Shown here one piece after another: positions 18,052 to 27,953 of a stretch of 64,000 nucleotides of DNA. The stretch is from contig JAXLTI010000006.1 of NCBI GenBank assembly GCA_046330135.1, positions 124,001 through 188,000 of the forward strand, written 5' to 3'. The stretch is from CAYYFX01 sp046330135 (GTDB lineage: Bacteria; ARS69). The notes below the pieces were generated by a model. It was not told the DNA's origin, did not search any database, and saw only the letters and a program-made list of their open reading frames with translations. The first letter of the stretch is position 1. Each line of letters opens with the position of its first letter. A program made the position numbers and the translations under genes.

Positions 18052-19098
18052 GTGGAGAAGATCCTCTTCCTCGCCCACACGGACGACGACGGCGCCCTTC
18101 CGAAGGCGGCGCGCGAGGTTCTGCGCGCGGCCGTGGATCTCTCGAAGCAGCTCGGCGCGGAGACGACGGTCGGTCTCTTCGGGCGCGAAGTGGAAGCGGC
18201 GGCGGACTCCGTGGCCTCCTGCGGCGCGCGCTTCCTGGGTGTCGCCGGCGAGGACTTCGCCGCGCCCCGCGCGGCCACCGACGTGGCGGCGATGGCGGCA
18301 CTGGTCCGGGCGGCGGCCCCCACGATCGTCGTCGCGCCCACGACCTCGCGCATCGCGCGCGCCATTCCCGCCGCCGCCGCGCGTGTCGGCGGCCGTGTCG
18401 ACACGCGCGTCACGGGGATCGGTGGAGAGGGCGGCGAGCTTCGCCTCCAGCGCTGGTACTACCGGCAGCGCATGCTCGCCACTCAGACGCGCGCGCATCG
18501 GCCGTGGTTCCTGGTGGTGGAGAGCGGCATCTTCGCGACTTGGGAGGGCGCGTCGGGGGCCGCGGCGGTGGAGGAGGTCGACGTCCAGGTCGGCGACGCG
18601 CTCCGCCGCACGCGCGTGCGCGGTGTCGAGAGCGCGCAGACCACCGCCCAGACCATCCGCCCCGAAGCGGAGCTCCTCTTCGTGGCGGGGGCGGGCTGGA
18701 CGAAGAAGCAGGCGGACGGCGCGACTCACCCGAAGGACGCCGAGCGGCTCATTCTCGGCTTCCTCGAGAAGGCGAAGGCGTCGCTCGGCGGCAGCAAGTC
18801 GCTCGTGGATCAGTCCGGGAAGGGCGAGGCGGTCCTGACCTTCATGACGCACCTGAACCAGGTGGGTCAGACGGGATCCACGCCGCGCCACGCGAAGGGC
18901 CTCGCCACGTGCTGCCACGGCGAGGAGCCGCACGTCGTGGGCTGGCGCTTCGTCCGGGAGCGTCGCGCAGTGAACCTGGATCCGAACTGCGGCTGGGCGC
19001 AGGGGAAGACGGACGTCCTCTACGTGGCCGACGCGTTCCAGGTGATGGAGAAGGTGAACGCGCTCCTGGCCGCGGGGCAGGTCGCCGCGCCGAAGTAG
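18052..19098 (+). CDS. Electron transfer flavoprotein alpha-subunit homologue (FixB/EtfA-like), divergent FAD site
   Basis: This is a 348-residue protein starting at GTG 18052. The N-terminal domain (~1-190) is the alpha/beta fold of EtfA. The C-terminal FAD domain (~195-340) keeps GQTG and the final VLYVADAFQVMEKV, which matches the usual VADYGLVGDL position. The family signature SGAxQH is replaced by CCHGEEPH and the INKD segment by VNLD. FAD contacts may therefore differ. The gene follows the beta subunit by four bases. It is an ETF homologue by architecture; whether it binds FAD, AMP or something else is open. Confidence 0.7.
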   Translation: MEKILFLAHTDDDGALPKAAREVLRAAVDLSKQLGAETTVGLFGREVEAAADSVASCGARFLGVAGEDFAAPRAATDVAAMAALVRAAAPTIVVAPTTSRIARAIPAAAARVGGRVDTRVTGIGGEGGELRLQRWYYRQRMLATQTRAHRPWFLVVESGIFATWEGASGAAAVEEVDVQVGDALRRTRVRGVESAQTTAQTIRPEAELLFVAGAGWTKKQADGATHPKDAERLILGFLEKAKASLGGSKSLVDQSGKGEAVLTFMTHLNQVGQTGSTPRHAKGLATCCHGEEPHVVGWRFVRERRAVNLDPNCGWAQGKTDVLYVADAFQVMEKVNALLAAGQVAAPK

Positions 19099-19472
19099 AC
19101 GGCGCGGCGACCGGGCCTCCGCGGGGCTCGCGGCTCTCCCGCTTGCCATGGCACCGCCGTGGCCCCGGCGACGGCTAGTTGCCCGGACGTGGCGCTCGCC
19201 TGCCAGAGCCCCGCGCCGCGCGGCTCGGCACCGAGCAAGGGGACGTTGTCGGGGTCGCAGAGCGGGAAAGCCACTCCCGAGCCCGCCGGGTCGATCGACC
19301 GTCCCGGCGGCCGGCCCCCGGGGCAACCCCCAGGCCCCTGTGGATCAAGGCCCTACACGCCGACGCCTCGGAGCGGTAGCGTCGAAACGTCGGCGCATTC
19401 CGGGTGTTGACCTCATTCGATCAGCGGGTGGGCGCCCATCCGGACCGCCCGGGCCAACGAGGACGGAGTCCG
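19099..19472. other. Gene-free interval before the efflux operon
   Basis: These 374 bp of GC-rich sequence have no ORF with a credible start, ribosome-binding site or family match. I see a TTGACC at 19406-19411 that could be a -35 for the RND operon, but no matching -10. No known riboswitch core could be fitted. Confidence 0.5.
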
Positions 19473-20948
19473 ATGCCAGACGTAGAACGAGGTCGGCACG
19501 GGACCGTGCCCCGTTTCTGGGAAGCCGCGCTCGCTTGCTCGGTTCTTGTGCTTGGCGCCTGCGCCCACCATCCGCCGTCCATCTACGGCGGGCCCGGCAC
19601 CTCGGTCGCGCCGAGCGTGCCGTGGGTGCCGCCCGCTCAGGCGCGGCTTGCCCCGGAGCCGGCCACGCCCCTCGTGATTCCGGAGGACCTCGCGAAGGCG
19701 GCGCAGCACCTCAGCCTCGCCCAAGTGCTGGACGTGGCCTTGCGGACCAGCACCCAGACGCGTGTGGCGTGGGCGCAGGCCCGCTCCGCAGCCGCGGCCT
19801 ACGGGAGCCAGCGGGGGGACTACCTGCCGGTGGTGAACGTCGAGGCGATCGGGCAGCAAGCCGGGACGGCCGCGGCCGGCGGCCGACCGGCCACGAGCCA
19901 GAAGGCGGCGCAATACGGCGCCGACGCCAGCTGGCTCCTCTTCGACTTCGGCGGGCGGGAAGCCGCCGTCGACGAGACCCGCCAGGCGCTCGTGGCCGCG
20001 GATTGGACCCACAACGCCGTGATCCAGAACGTGATGCTCGAGGTCGAGCAGGCGTACTACCAGTACGTGACCACCCGGGCGCTGCTGGCGGCGACCGAGG
20101 CCACGCAGGAAGAGGCGAAGAAGAACCTGGATGCGGCCGAGGCCCGCCACGAGAACGGGCTGGCCACCATCGCCGACGTGCTCCAGGCCCGCACGGCCGC
20201 CTCCCAGGTGGAGCTCAACGTGGAGGGGTTGCGCGGACAGATCGCCACGGCGCGAGGCGCTCTCGCCACCTCCATGGGGCTCCCCGCGAACACCCCCTTC
20301 GACGTGGAGGCGCCGCCCGAGACCCTGCCGGACGCCAAGGTCTCCGAGGATGTGGAGCAGTACCTCGCGCAGGCCCGCCGCGAGCGCCCGGACCTCGCCG
20401 CTGCGGCGGCGCAGACGCGCGGCGCCGAGGCTCACGTGAAGAAGGTGAAAGCCGAGGGGTACCCGTCGCTGAGCGCCCAGGGAAGCGTCTCGCGGCTCCA
20501 TCGCGAGGGTACGGACGGCTACTTCGTGCCCTACACGGCCACGATCTCGCTCCGCATGCCGATCTTCACGGGCTTCTCCCACGGCTACGACGTGAAGGAG
20601 TCCGAGGCCGACGCGGACGCGGCGCGCGCGCGCCAAGAGGCCCTCGAGCAGCTGGTCGTACTCCAGGTCTGGACGAGCTACTACGACTTCAAGACCGCCG
20701 AGCAGCGCCTGAAGACCACGGCGGACCTGCTGAACAGCGCCGGCCAATCGCACGACGTGGCGCTCGGTCGCTACCAGGAAGGGGTGGGAACGATCCTGGA
20801 CCTCCTGACGGCCCAGGCCAGCCTGGCGGGCGCGCGCGCCGCGGATGTCCAGGCGCGCGCGGATTGGTTCCTCTCCTTGGCACAGTTGGCCCACGACACG
20901 GGTACATTGGGGGCACCTTCGTCCCCCGAAGGCGGGAGCAACCGATGA
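19473..20948 (+). CDS. TolC-like outer-membrane efflux lipoprotein
   Basis: This is a 491-residue protein with a signal peptide ending in a lipobox (LVLGAC), so it is an outer-membrane lipoprotein of the OprM/NodT type. Two outer-membrane-efflux repeats follow, with long coiled-coil helices (VEQAYYQYVTTRALL and QVWTSYYDFKTAEQRL) and the characteristic GxxxxxDVLQA (ENGLATIADVLQA) and GVGTILDLLTAQ turns. It forms the trimeric exit duct for the pump encoded downstream. ATG 19473 has GAGGACGGAG upstream. Its stop overlaps the next start codon (ATGA), so translation is coupled. Confidence 0.93.
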   Translation: MPDVERGRHGTVPRFWEAALACSVLVLGACAHHPPSIYGGPGTSVAPSVPWVPPAQARLAPEPATPLVIPEDLAKAAQHLSLAQVLDVALRTSTQTRVAWAQARSAAAAYGSQRGDYLPVVNVEAIGQQAGTAAAGGRPATSQKAAQYGADASWLLFDFGGREAAVDETRQALVAADWTHNAVIQNVMLEVEQAYYQYVTTRALLAATEATQEEAKKNLDAAEARHENGLATIADVLQARTAASQVELNVEGLRGQIATARGALATSMGLPANTPFDVEAPPETLPDAKVSEDVEQYLAQARRERPDLAAAAAQTRGAEAHVKKVKAEGYPSLSAQGSVSRLHREGTDGYFVPYTATISLRMPIFTGFSHGYDVKESEADADAARARQEALEQLVVLQVWTSYYDFKTAEQRLKTTADLLNSAGQSHDVALGRYQEGVGTILDLLTAQASLAGARAADVQARADWFLSLAQLAHDTGTLGAPSSPEGGSNR

Positions 20949-22108
20949 GAGAGCCGTTCCGCAGGGCGGCGGTCCCCCTGCTCTTGGCCGCGCTCGCCGT
21001 GGCGGCGATCGGCTGCGGGAGCAAGAAGGCCGATCCGAAGGACGCCGCGAAGGCCGCCGGGCGCGGTGTTCCCGTGACCATTGCGGCGGCGGTGGCGAAG
21101 GACGTTCCCGTCACGATCGAGGCGATCGGCACCGTCGAAGCGTACAACACGGTCTCCGTTCGCTCCCAGGTGGGCGGCGAGCTGACGAAAGTCGGCTTCG
21201 TGGAAGGGAAGAGCGTGAGCGCCGGCGACATCCTCTTCACCATCGACACGCGTCCCTACGAGGCCGCGCTGCAGGCGGCCCTCGCCGATTCGGCCAAGAG
21301 CGCCGCGATGGCGGCCAGCGCGGACGCGCAGGAGGCGCGCTACGCGGATCTCGTGAAGAAGGACTACGTGACGAAGCAGGACTACGACGACGTGAAGGCG
21401 TCGGCGGAGGCGTCGCGGGCGGTCGTCCTGGGGGCCGCGGCGGCCACGCGCACCGCCCGCCTCAACCTCGAGTTCTGCACGATCCGCGCGCCGATCTCGG
21501 GACGCACGGGAAGCCTGCTCGTGCACCAGGGCAACCTGGTCAAGGCCAACGACACCGTCGCGCTCGTCGTGATCCAGCAGATCGTTCCCGTCTACGTGTC
21601 CTTCTCCATTCCGGAGCGCTCTCTCACCGAGGCGCGCAGGTTCGCCTCCGCCGGAGAGCTCACCGTGCGCGCGACCGCCTCGGGCGACTCGGCCGTCTCT
21701 CACGCGGGGAAGCTCTCGTTCATCGACAACGCGGTGGACGAGACCACCGGCACCATTCTCCTCAAGGCGACCTTCCCCAACGCGGACCAAGCGCTGTGGC
21801 CCGGGCAGTTCGTCAACGTCGCGATGGTCCTGAGCACCCGCAAGGGCGCCGTGGTGATCCCTGTGCGCGCGCTCCAGAAGAGCCAGCGCGGGGACTTCGT
21901 CTACCTCGTGCAGGCGGACGGGACCGTGAAGTCGCAGCCCATCACCGCCGGCGCGCGGCTCGACGAGGAAGTGGTCATCGAGCAGGGCGTGCGCAACGGG
22001 GATCGGGTCGTGACCGACGGTCAGCTCCGCCTCGTCCCCGGCGCCAAGGTGGACGAGAAGAAGGCCGCTTCGGCTCCCGCTCCGCCGTCGGGGAAGGCGG
22101 CCTCGTGA
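20945..22108 (+). CDS. RND efflux periplasmic adaptor lipoprotein (MFP/HlyD family)
   Basis: This is a 387-residue lipoprotein (lipobox AAIGC) with adaptor domains in the standard order: barrel strand GTVEAYNTVSVRSQVGG at ~55, lipoyl half-motif VEGKSVSAGDILFTID, an alpha-hairpin ~100-165 (ALADSAKSAAMAASAD, YVTKQDYDDVKASAEA), the second lipoyl half with ICAPISGR-like TIRAPISGRTG, then a beta-barrel and membrane-proximal domain. It links the inner-membrane pump to the outer-membrane duct. It overlaps the genes on both sides by four bases. Confidence 0.95.
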   Translation: MREPFRRAAVPLLLAALAVAAIGCGSKKADPKDAAKAAGRGVPVTIAAAVAKDVPVTIEAIGTVEAYNTVSVRSQVGGELTKVGFVEGKSVSAGDILFTIDTRPYEAALQAALADSAKSAAMAASADAQEARYADLVKKDYVTKQDYDDVKASAEASRAVVLGAAAATRTARLNLEFCTIRAPISGRTGSLLVHQGNLVKANDTVALVVIQQIVPVYVSFSIPERSLTEARRFASAGELTVRATASGDSAVSHAGKLSFIDNAVDETTGTILLKATFPNADQALWPGQFVNVAMVLSTRKGAVVIPVRALQKSQRGDFVYLVQADGTVKSQPITAGARLDEEVVIEQGVRNGDRVVTDGQLRLVPGAKVDEKKAASAPAPPSGKAAS

Positions 22109-25100
22109 GCGTCGCCGGGATCTTCATCCGCCGGCCGGTCATGACCACCCTGGTCATGGGCGCGATCCTGTTGTTCGGGATCATGGGCTATCGCGGGCTC
22201 CCGGTGAGCGATCTTCCGAACGTGGACTTCCCCACGCTCCAGGTCTCGGCCAACCTGCCGGGCGCGAATCCGGAGACGATGGCGTCGTCGGTGGCCACGC
22301 CGCTCGAGCGCCAGTTCTCCACGATCGCCGGGCTCGAGAACATGACGTCGGCGAACTCGCTGGGCTCGAGCCAGATCACGCTGCAGTTCGCGCTCAACCG
22401 CGATCTCGACGCCGCGGCGCAGGACGTGCAATCGGCCATCGCCACCGCCCAGCGGCAGCTCCCGCCCGACATGCCGAGCCCGCCGTCGTTCCGCAAGGTC
22501 AACCCGGCGGACCAGCCGATCCTCTACATCGCGCTGACGTCGGCCATGCTGCCGCTCTACACCCTCGACGAGTACGGCGAGACGATGCTCGCGCAGCAGA
22601 TCTCCACGGTCTCCGGCGTGGCGCAGGTCTCGGTGTTCGGCTCGCAGAAGTACGCCGTGCGCATCCAGCTGGATCCGCGGGCGCTCGCGAGCCGCGGCAT
22701 CGGCTTCGACGACGTCACCAACGCGATCAGCTCCGCGAACGTCAACCTGCCCACCGGCGTCCTCAACGGCCCGAACAAGGCCTTCACGATCCAGACGACC
22801 GGCCAGCTGCTCAACGCCGACGCGTACCGTCCCGTGATCGTCGCGTACCGGAACGGACATCCCGTGCGCCTCGAGGAGCTGGGCAACATCCTGGACAGCG
22901 TGCAGACCGACAAGACGGCCGCGTGGTTCATCGATCAGCGCGGGATCATCCTCGCCATCCAGCGTCAGCCGGGCACGAACACGGTGGAAGTGGCGTCGGC
23001 GGTGAAGGCCCTGCTGCCCAAGTTCAAGGACCGCCTGCCGGCCTCCGTGTCCATGAGCGTCCTCTTCGACCGCTCCGTCTCCATCAACGCGTCGGTCACC
23101 GACGTGAAGCGGACGCTCGCGATCACGCTCGTGCTCGTGGTGCTCGTCATCTTCGTCTTCCTGCGCAACGTCTCGGCCACCGTGATCCCTTCCCTCGCGC
23201 TGCCGATGTCGCTCGTGGGGACGTTCGTGGTGCTGAAGCTCTTCGGCTACAGCCTCGACAACCTCTCGCTCATGGCGCTGACGCTCTCCGTGGGCTTCGT
23301 CGTGGACGACGCGATCGTCATGCTGGAGAACATCGTCCGGCACATGGAGATGGGGGAGTCGGCGCTCACCGCCTCCCTGAACGGCGCCCGCGAGATCGGC
23401 TTCACCATCGTGTCCATGACGCTGGCGCTGGCGGCGGTCTTCATCCCGATCTTCTTCATGGGCGGCATCCTGGGCCGGCTCTTCCACGAGTTCGCCGTGG
23501 CCATCTCCGCGGCGATCCTGATCTCGGGGTTCATCTCGCTCTCGCTCACGCCGATGCTCGCGAGCCGCTTCCTCCGGCCGTCCGCGGAGGCGCACCACGG
23601 CCGCATCTACGCCGCGACCGAGCGGTTCTTCAACGGGATGCTGAACGTCTACGCGAAGGGGCTGCGCTGGTCTCTGCGGCATCACCGCTTCACGATGGCG
23701 TATTCGGCGGTCGTTCTCGTGGCCACCTTCTGGCTCTTCGCGCGCATCCCGAAGGGCTTCCTGCCGAGCGAGGACACCGGCCAGTTCTTCGGCTTCACCG
23801 AGGCGCAGGAGGGAGTGTCCTTCGACTCGATGGTGCAGCACCAGAAGGCGGTGGCCGCGGTCCTGCAGGCGGACCCGAACGTGGAAGCGTTCATGTCCTC
23901 GGCCGGCGCCCGCGGGCCCTCCGGGGCCGCGAACCAGGGCTTCATCTTCGGGAGGCTCAAGCCGCGCAACCAGCGCAAGCTCTCCGTGGACGGCGTGATC
24001 GAGGAGCTGCGCCCGAAGCTCGCGCAGATCCCCGGCGTCCGCGCGTTCATGCAGAATCCGCCGCCCATCCGCATCGGCGGGAACCTCACGAAGAGCGCGT
24101 ACCAATTGAGCCTCCAGGGCGCGGACACGGACGAGCTCTACGCGCGGTCGCAGGAGCTGGAAGCGAAGATGCGGGACCTGCCCGGCCTCCAGGACGTGAC
24201 GTCGGACCTCCAGATCCGCAACCCCGAGGTGGACGTGGTGATCGATCGCGACAAGGCGTCGGCGCTCGGGGTGTCCGCCGGTCGGATCGAGCAGACGCTG
24301 CAGTCCGCGTTCGCGTCGAGCCAGGTCTCCACGATCTACGCGCCGACCAACGAGTACCAGGTGATCCTCGAGCTGAAGCCGGAGTACCGCGCTGACGCGT
24401 CGGCGCTCTCGCTGCTGTACGTGCGCTCCTCGAACGGGAACCTGGTTCCCCTGGGGGCGGTGGCGCGGATCGAGGAGGGACTCGGGCCGTCGTCCGTGAA
24501 CCACCTCGGCCAGCTTCCCGCGGTCACGATCTCCTTCAACCTGAAGCCGGACGTTTCCCTCTCCGAAGCGGTGAGCAGCGTGCAGACGCTCGCGAAGAAC
24601 ACGCTCCCGGCGACGATCAGCACGAGCTTCCAGGGAACGGCGCAGGCGTTCCAGTCTTCGCTCCAGGGGCTGGGGATCCTGCTCATCCTCGCCGTGCTGG
24701 TGATCTACATCGTGCTCGGGATCCTCTACGAGAGCTTCATCCACCCGATCACCATTCTCTCCGCGTTGCCGTTCGCGGGCTTCGGCGCGCTCATCACCCT
24801 GATGGCGTTCCACGTGGAGCTCGGCATCTACGCGTTCGTCGGCGTGATCATGCTGGTGGGGCTCGTGAAGAAGAACGGCATCATGATGATCGACTTCGCG
24901 CTGGTGGCGCAGCGGGCGGGCGACAAGACCGCGAGCGAGGCGATCTACGAGGCGTGCATGATCCGCTTCCGGCCGATCATGATGACCACGATGGCCGCGC
25001 TCATGGGAACGTTGCCGATCGCGGCGGGCTTCGGCGCCGGCTCCGAGTCGCGACGTCCGCTCGGCCTCGCGGTGGTCGGCGGGCTGATCTTCTCGCAGTT

Positions 25101-25302
25101 CCTGACGTTGTTCGTCACCCCGGTGTTCTACTACTACATGGACGGCCTGCAGCGCCGGCTCCGCCGCGGGAGACGTCGGCCCGCGGAGGCGGACGGCGAC
25201 GGCCACGGCGACGCGATTCCGGGAGGCGCCGCTCGCGCGCGAGACTCGCGCGGAGAGAAGACCCCCGTGCTGGCCGGCTCGCGCGACGTCGCGAGCGCGT
25301 GA
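22105..25302 (+). CDS. RND multidrug efflux pump (HAE-1/MdtB-AcrB type)
   Basis: This is a 1065-residue inner-membrane transporter, the normal length for the family. It starts SVAGIFIRRPVMTTLVM (first membrane helix) and has the large periplasmic loops after TM1 and TM7. The proton-relay aspartate pair in TM4 is present (SVGFVVDDAIVMLENI). A second membrane block ends with GLVKKNGIMMIDFA and TTMAALMGTLPIA. It takes drugs or lipids from the periplasm or inner membrane in exchange for protons. GTG 22105 overlaps the adaptor stop. The C-terminal ~50 residues are a charged cytoplasmic tail. Confidence 0.96.
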   Translation: MSVAGIFIRRPVMTTLVMGAILLFGIMGYRGLPVSDLPNVDFPTLQVSANLPGANPETMASSVATPLERQFSTIAGLENMTSANSLGSSQITLQFALNRDLDAAAQDVQSAIATAQRQLPPDMPSPPSFRKVNPADQPILYIALTSAMLPLYTLDEYGETMLAQQISTVSGVAQVSVFGSQKYAVRIQLDPRALASRGIGFDDVTNAISSANVNLPTGVLNGPNKAFTIQTTGQLLNADAYRPVIVAYRNGHPVRLEELGNILDSVQTDKTAAWFIDQRGIILAIQRQPGTNTVEVASAVKALLPKFKDRLPASVSMSVLFDRSVSINASVTDVKRTLAITLVLVVLVIFVFLRNVSATVIPSLALPMSLVGTFVVLKLFGYSLDNLSLMALTLSVGFVVDDAIVMLENIVRHMEMGESALTASLNGAREIGFTIVSMTLALAAVFIPIFFMGGILGRLFHEFAVAISAAILISGFISLSLTPMLASRFLRPSAEAHHGRIYAATERFFNGMLNVYAKGLRWSLRHHRFTMAYSAVVLVATFWLFARIPKGFLPSEDTGQFFGFTEAQEGVSFDSMVQHQKAVAAVLQADPNVEAFMSSAGARGPSGAANQGFIFGRLKPRNQRKLSVDGVIEELRPKLAQIPGVRAFMQNPPPIRIGGNLTKSAYQLSLQGADTDELYARSQELEAKMRDLPGLQDVTSDLQIRNPEVDVVIDRDKASALGVSAGRIEQTLQSAFASSQVSTIYAPTNEYQVILELKPEYRADASALSLLYVRSSNGNLVPLGAVARIEEGLGPSSVNHLGQLPAVTISFNLKPDVSLSEAVSSVQTLAKNTLPATISTSFQGTAQAFQSSLQGLGILLILAVLVIYIVLGILYESFIHPITILSALPFAGFGALITLMAFHVELGIYAFVGVIMLVGLVKKNGIMMIDFALVAQRAGDKTASEAIYEACMIRFRPIMMTTMAALMGTLPIAAGFGAGSESRRPLGLAVVGGLIFSQFLTLFVTPVFYYYMDGLQRRLRRGRRRPAEADGDGHGDAIPGGAARARDSRGEKTPVLAGSRDVASA

Positions 25303-25319
25303 ACAGGGAGGAAGCGACC

Positions 25320-26306
25320 ATGCTCCAACGTCGTCTGGGGGAGAACGGTCCCCTCGTGTCCGCGCTCGGGCTCGGCTGCATGGGCATGTCCGAGTTCTAC
25401 GGGCCCATCGATCGGGACGAAGCGATCGCCACCATCCATCGTGCTCTCGACCTCGGCGGCAACTTCCTCGATACGGCGGACGTCTACGGCATGGGTCACA
25501 ACGAGGAGCTGGTGGGCGAGGCGATCCGCGGGCGGCGCAAGGAGGTCTTCCTCGCGACGAAGTTCGGCAACGTGCGCGACGCCACCGGCGCCTTCGTGGG
25601 GGTGGACGGCAGCCCGGCCTACGTCCGCCGCGCGTGCGAGGCCAGCCTGAAGCGGCTCCGCGTGGACGTGATCGACCTCTACTACCAGCACCGCGTGGAT
25701 GCGAAGACGCCGATCGAGGACACGGTCGCCGCGCTGGCGCGTCTCGTCGAGGCGGGGAAGATCCGCTTCCTCGGGCTCTCGGAAGCGGCGCCCGCCACGA
25801 TCCGGCGCGCCGCGGCCGTGCACCGGATCACGGCGCTCCAGACGGAGTACTCGCTGTGGACCCGCGACGTGGAGGCGGAGATTCTCCCCACCTGTCGCGA
25901 GCTGGGCATCGGCTTCGTGGCGTACAGCCCGCTCGGTCGCGGATTCCTCACGGGGAAGATCGAATCCACGGGGTCCCTCGCCGCGGACGACCGCCGGCGG
26001 ACGCATCCTCGCTTCGAGGACCAGAACCTCCAGCGCAACCTCGCGATCGTGGACCACGTGAAGGACGCAGCGCGCGCGGCGAAGGCCACGCCCGCCCAGG
26101 TGGCACTCGCCTGGGTCCTCGCGCAGGGCGAAGACGTCGTGCCCATCCCGGGCACGAAGCGTCGCCCGTACCTGGAGGAGAACCTCGGGGCGCTGAGCCT
26201 CGCGTTCGGCACCGACGAGGCCGCGCGGCTGTCCGCAGCGGTGCCGGCCGGAGCGGCGAGTGGGCTGCGCTATCCCTCGCAGGCCATGGCGTCGGTCAAT
26301 CGCTAG
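25320..26306 (+). CDS. Aldo/keto reductase
   Basis: This is a 328-residue (beta/alpha)8 oxidoreductase. The catalytic tetrad is Asp51, Tyr56, Lys81 and His124 (NFLDTADVYG, LATKFGN, YYQHRVD). The NADPH-binding end has IPGTKRRPYLEEN. It resembles the AKR13/YakC-type branch that reduces small aldehydes and ketones. The start ATG 25320 has a strong GGGAGGAAG site. It lies 17 bp after the RND pump gene, so it may share the efflux transcript and handle reactive carbonyls in the same stress response; that link is inferred. Confidence 0.92.
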   Translation: MLQRRLGENGPLVSALGLGCMGMSEFYGPIDRDEAIATIHRALDLGGNFLDTADVYGMGHNEELVGEAIRGRRKEVFLATKFGNVRDATGAFVGVDGSPAYVRRACEASLKRLRVDVIDLYYQHRVDAKTPIEDTVAALARLVEAGKIRFLGLSEAAPATIRRAAAVHRITALQTEYSLWTRDVEAEILPTCRELGIGFVAYSPLGRGFLTGKIESTGSLAADDRRRTHPRFEDQNLQRNLAIVDHVKDAARAAKATPAQVALAWVLAQGEDVVPIPGTKRRPYLEENLGALSLAFGTDEAARLSAAVPAGAASGLRYPSQAMASVNR

Positions 26307-26441
26307 CCCGATCGTCCTGAGGGATCCGGGCTGGATTCGCGTCCTCGCCGCCCGGTGCGCCGGGAGCCCGTCGGCCGATCTGCGCCGCCGCCGCCCTCGC
26401 GCCCCCGCGCCGGGATTCCGCCCCGAGGGTAGAATGGCCGC

Positions 26442-27953
26442 GTGGCTCACGACTCTCTCGGGAAGCGCGCCGGTGCCGTCCTCGTCGGCGTCGTGCTGGC
26501 GCTTGCGCTCGCCGAGGGGCTGCTGCAGGTCGCGGCGTTGGTCGTCCGCCACCGGGCGAGAGCGTCGCGGGAGCTGGCCGCCCCCCGGCCGCCGGGCGGG
26601 GGCCCGGTGGTCCTCTGCGTGGGGGATTCCTTCACGTACGGCTCGGGCTCGACCGAGGCCGCGATGTCCTACCCGGGGCAGCTCCAGACGTGGTTGGCCG
26701 CCCATGGCCCGGCGGGCGTCTCGTGGTCCGTGCGGAACGCGGGATGGCCGGGCCGGAACTCCTCGGAGCTGTTGAAGCGCCTGCCCGCCTTCCTCCAGGA
26801 GACGCACCCCGACTACGTGTGCGTGCTCATCGGCTTGAACAACCGCTGGAGCCACCGCGACGCGGAGGAAGCCGGAAGCGACTCCGTCGCGGCGTCGCCG
26901 GCGCCCGCGTCGGGCGCGGAGGAGACGCGCTGGACGTGGCGTCTGCCGCGGCTCTTCGCGATCACGGCGGCCGCCGTTCGCCAGCGCTTCGGACCGCACG
27001 CGCCCGCGACGTCGCCTGCCCCGTCCCCGTCCGCCGACGCGTCCGGCGCGCCGCCCGCCCCGTCCGCGAGCGACGCACGGATCGACGTGACCGATCCGCG
27101 CGCCGCTCTCGCGACCGTCCGCGAGCGCCGCGGTCGCACCGCCGACGTGCGACCGCTGCTCGAGGCGCTCGAGCAGATCCGCCCGCGCATCCGCGAGCAC
27201 GGCGATCCGGAGACGACCGTCGCGCTCGTCCTCCTCCTCTCGGACATGAACCAGTACGCGCAAGCGGTGGAGGAGGGTGAGCTGGCGAAGCAGCGCTTCG
27301 GCATGACGCCGGCGCTCGCGAATGCGCTCGTCCAGCCGCTGGCCCGCCTCGGCCGCACGGCGGAGGCCGTGGAGCTCGGCCGCATGGCCGTGGCCGACGC
27401 CCCGCGCGATCTCGACCGCCTGCGGCGTCTCGCGGCCGCGCTGCGCATGGACAAGCGCCCGGGGGAATCGCTCGCCGCGTTCACGAAGATCTTCGAGTCG
27501 ACCGGCGACGCCGTCGAATACGAGAAGCAGCTGCGGAAGCTGGACCGGTCCTTCCTCGCCTCCGACGAGAAGTGCACGGCCGCCCTGGCGGAGCTCCATC
27601 TCTCGGACGCGGATCGCGCCGCGACGCTCCAGCGCATCCACGCGGTCCTCGGCGAGCTCGGCGTGTACCAGGACGTGTTGCCGCGCGATCTCGCGCGCAT
27701 CTTCGATCTGGTGCAGCAGAGCGGGGCACGCGTCGTCGTCGTGGGTTATCCGGGTCCGGATCCCGCGAACGTCACGCTCCGGCAGGCGGCCGAGGAGAGG
27801 GGGGTCGTCTACGTGGACGTCGAGGCGACGTTCGACGCGCGCGTGCCGGAGGCGGAGAAGAGCTCCTACTTCGTCCTCGACGGCCACTGCAACGACCGGG
27901 GCTACGCCCTGGTGGCGGAAGCGGTCGGTCGGGCGCTGCTCTCCCTCCGGTAG
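26442..27953 (+). CDS. SGNH/GDSL-type hydrolase with inserted TPR region, membrane anchored
   Basis: This is a 503-residue protein starting at GTG. One N-terminal hydrophobic helix (~11-36) is followed by an SGNH hydrolase start, VVLCVGDSFTYGSGS (nucleophile Ser63) and GLNNRWS in the oxyanion-Asn block. The catalytic Asp480/His482 (VLDGHCN) come only at the very end. Between them, ~150-420, lies a Pro/Ala-rich linker and TPR-like helices. Such proteins often act on acyl groups of envelope glycans. The substrate is unknown. The split of the active site by a TPR block is the odd feature. Confidence 0.75.
   Translation: MAHDSLGKRAGAVLVGVVLALALAEGLLQVAALVVRHRARASRELAAPRPPGGGPVVLCVGDSFTYGSGSTEAAMSYPGQLQTWLAAHGPAGVSWSVRNAGWPGRNSSELLKRLPAFLQETHPDYVCVLIGLNNRWSHRDAEEAGSDSVAASPAPASGAEETRWTWRLPRLFAITAAAVRQRFGPHAPATSPAPSPSADASGAPPAPSASDARIDVTDPRAALATVRERRGRTADVRPLLEALEQIRPRIREHGDPETTVALVLLLSDMNQYAQAVEEGELAKQRFGMTPALANALVQPLARLGRTAEAVELGRMAVADAPRDLDRLRRLAAALRMDKRPGESLAAFTKIFESTGDAVEYEKQLRKLDRSFLASDEKCTAALAELHLSDADRAATLQRIHAVLGELGVYQDVLPRDLARIFDLVQQSGARVVVVGYPGPDPANVTLRQAAEERGVVYVDVEATFDARVPEAEKSSYFVLDGHCNDRGYALVAEAVGRALLSLR

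Noticed and set aside
19099..19472. Possible riboswitch before the efflux operon
   Set aside because: CACCGAGCAAGGGGAC faintly recalls a glycine aptamer and GGGAAAGCCACTC a cobalamin element, but the required helices and partner motifs are missing.
22021..25206. 1061-codon minus-strand open frame opposite the RND pump
   Set aside because: It lies exactly antisense to a full-length RND transporter, has shadow composition (Arg, Asp, His, Val) and no domain.
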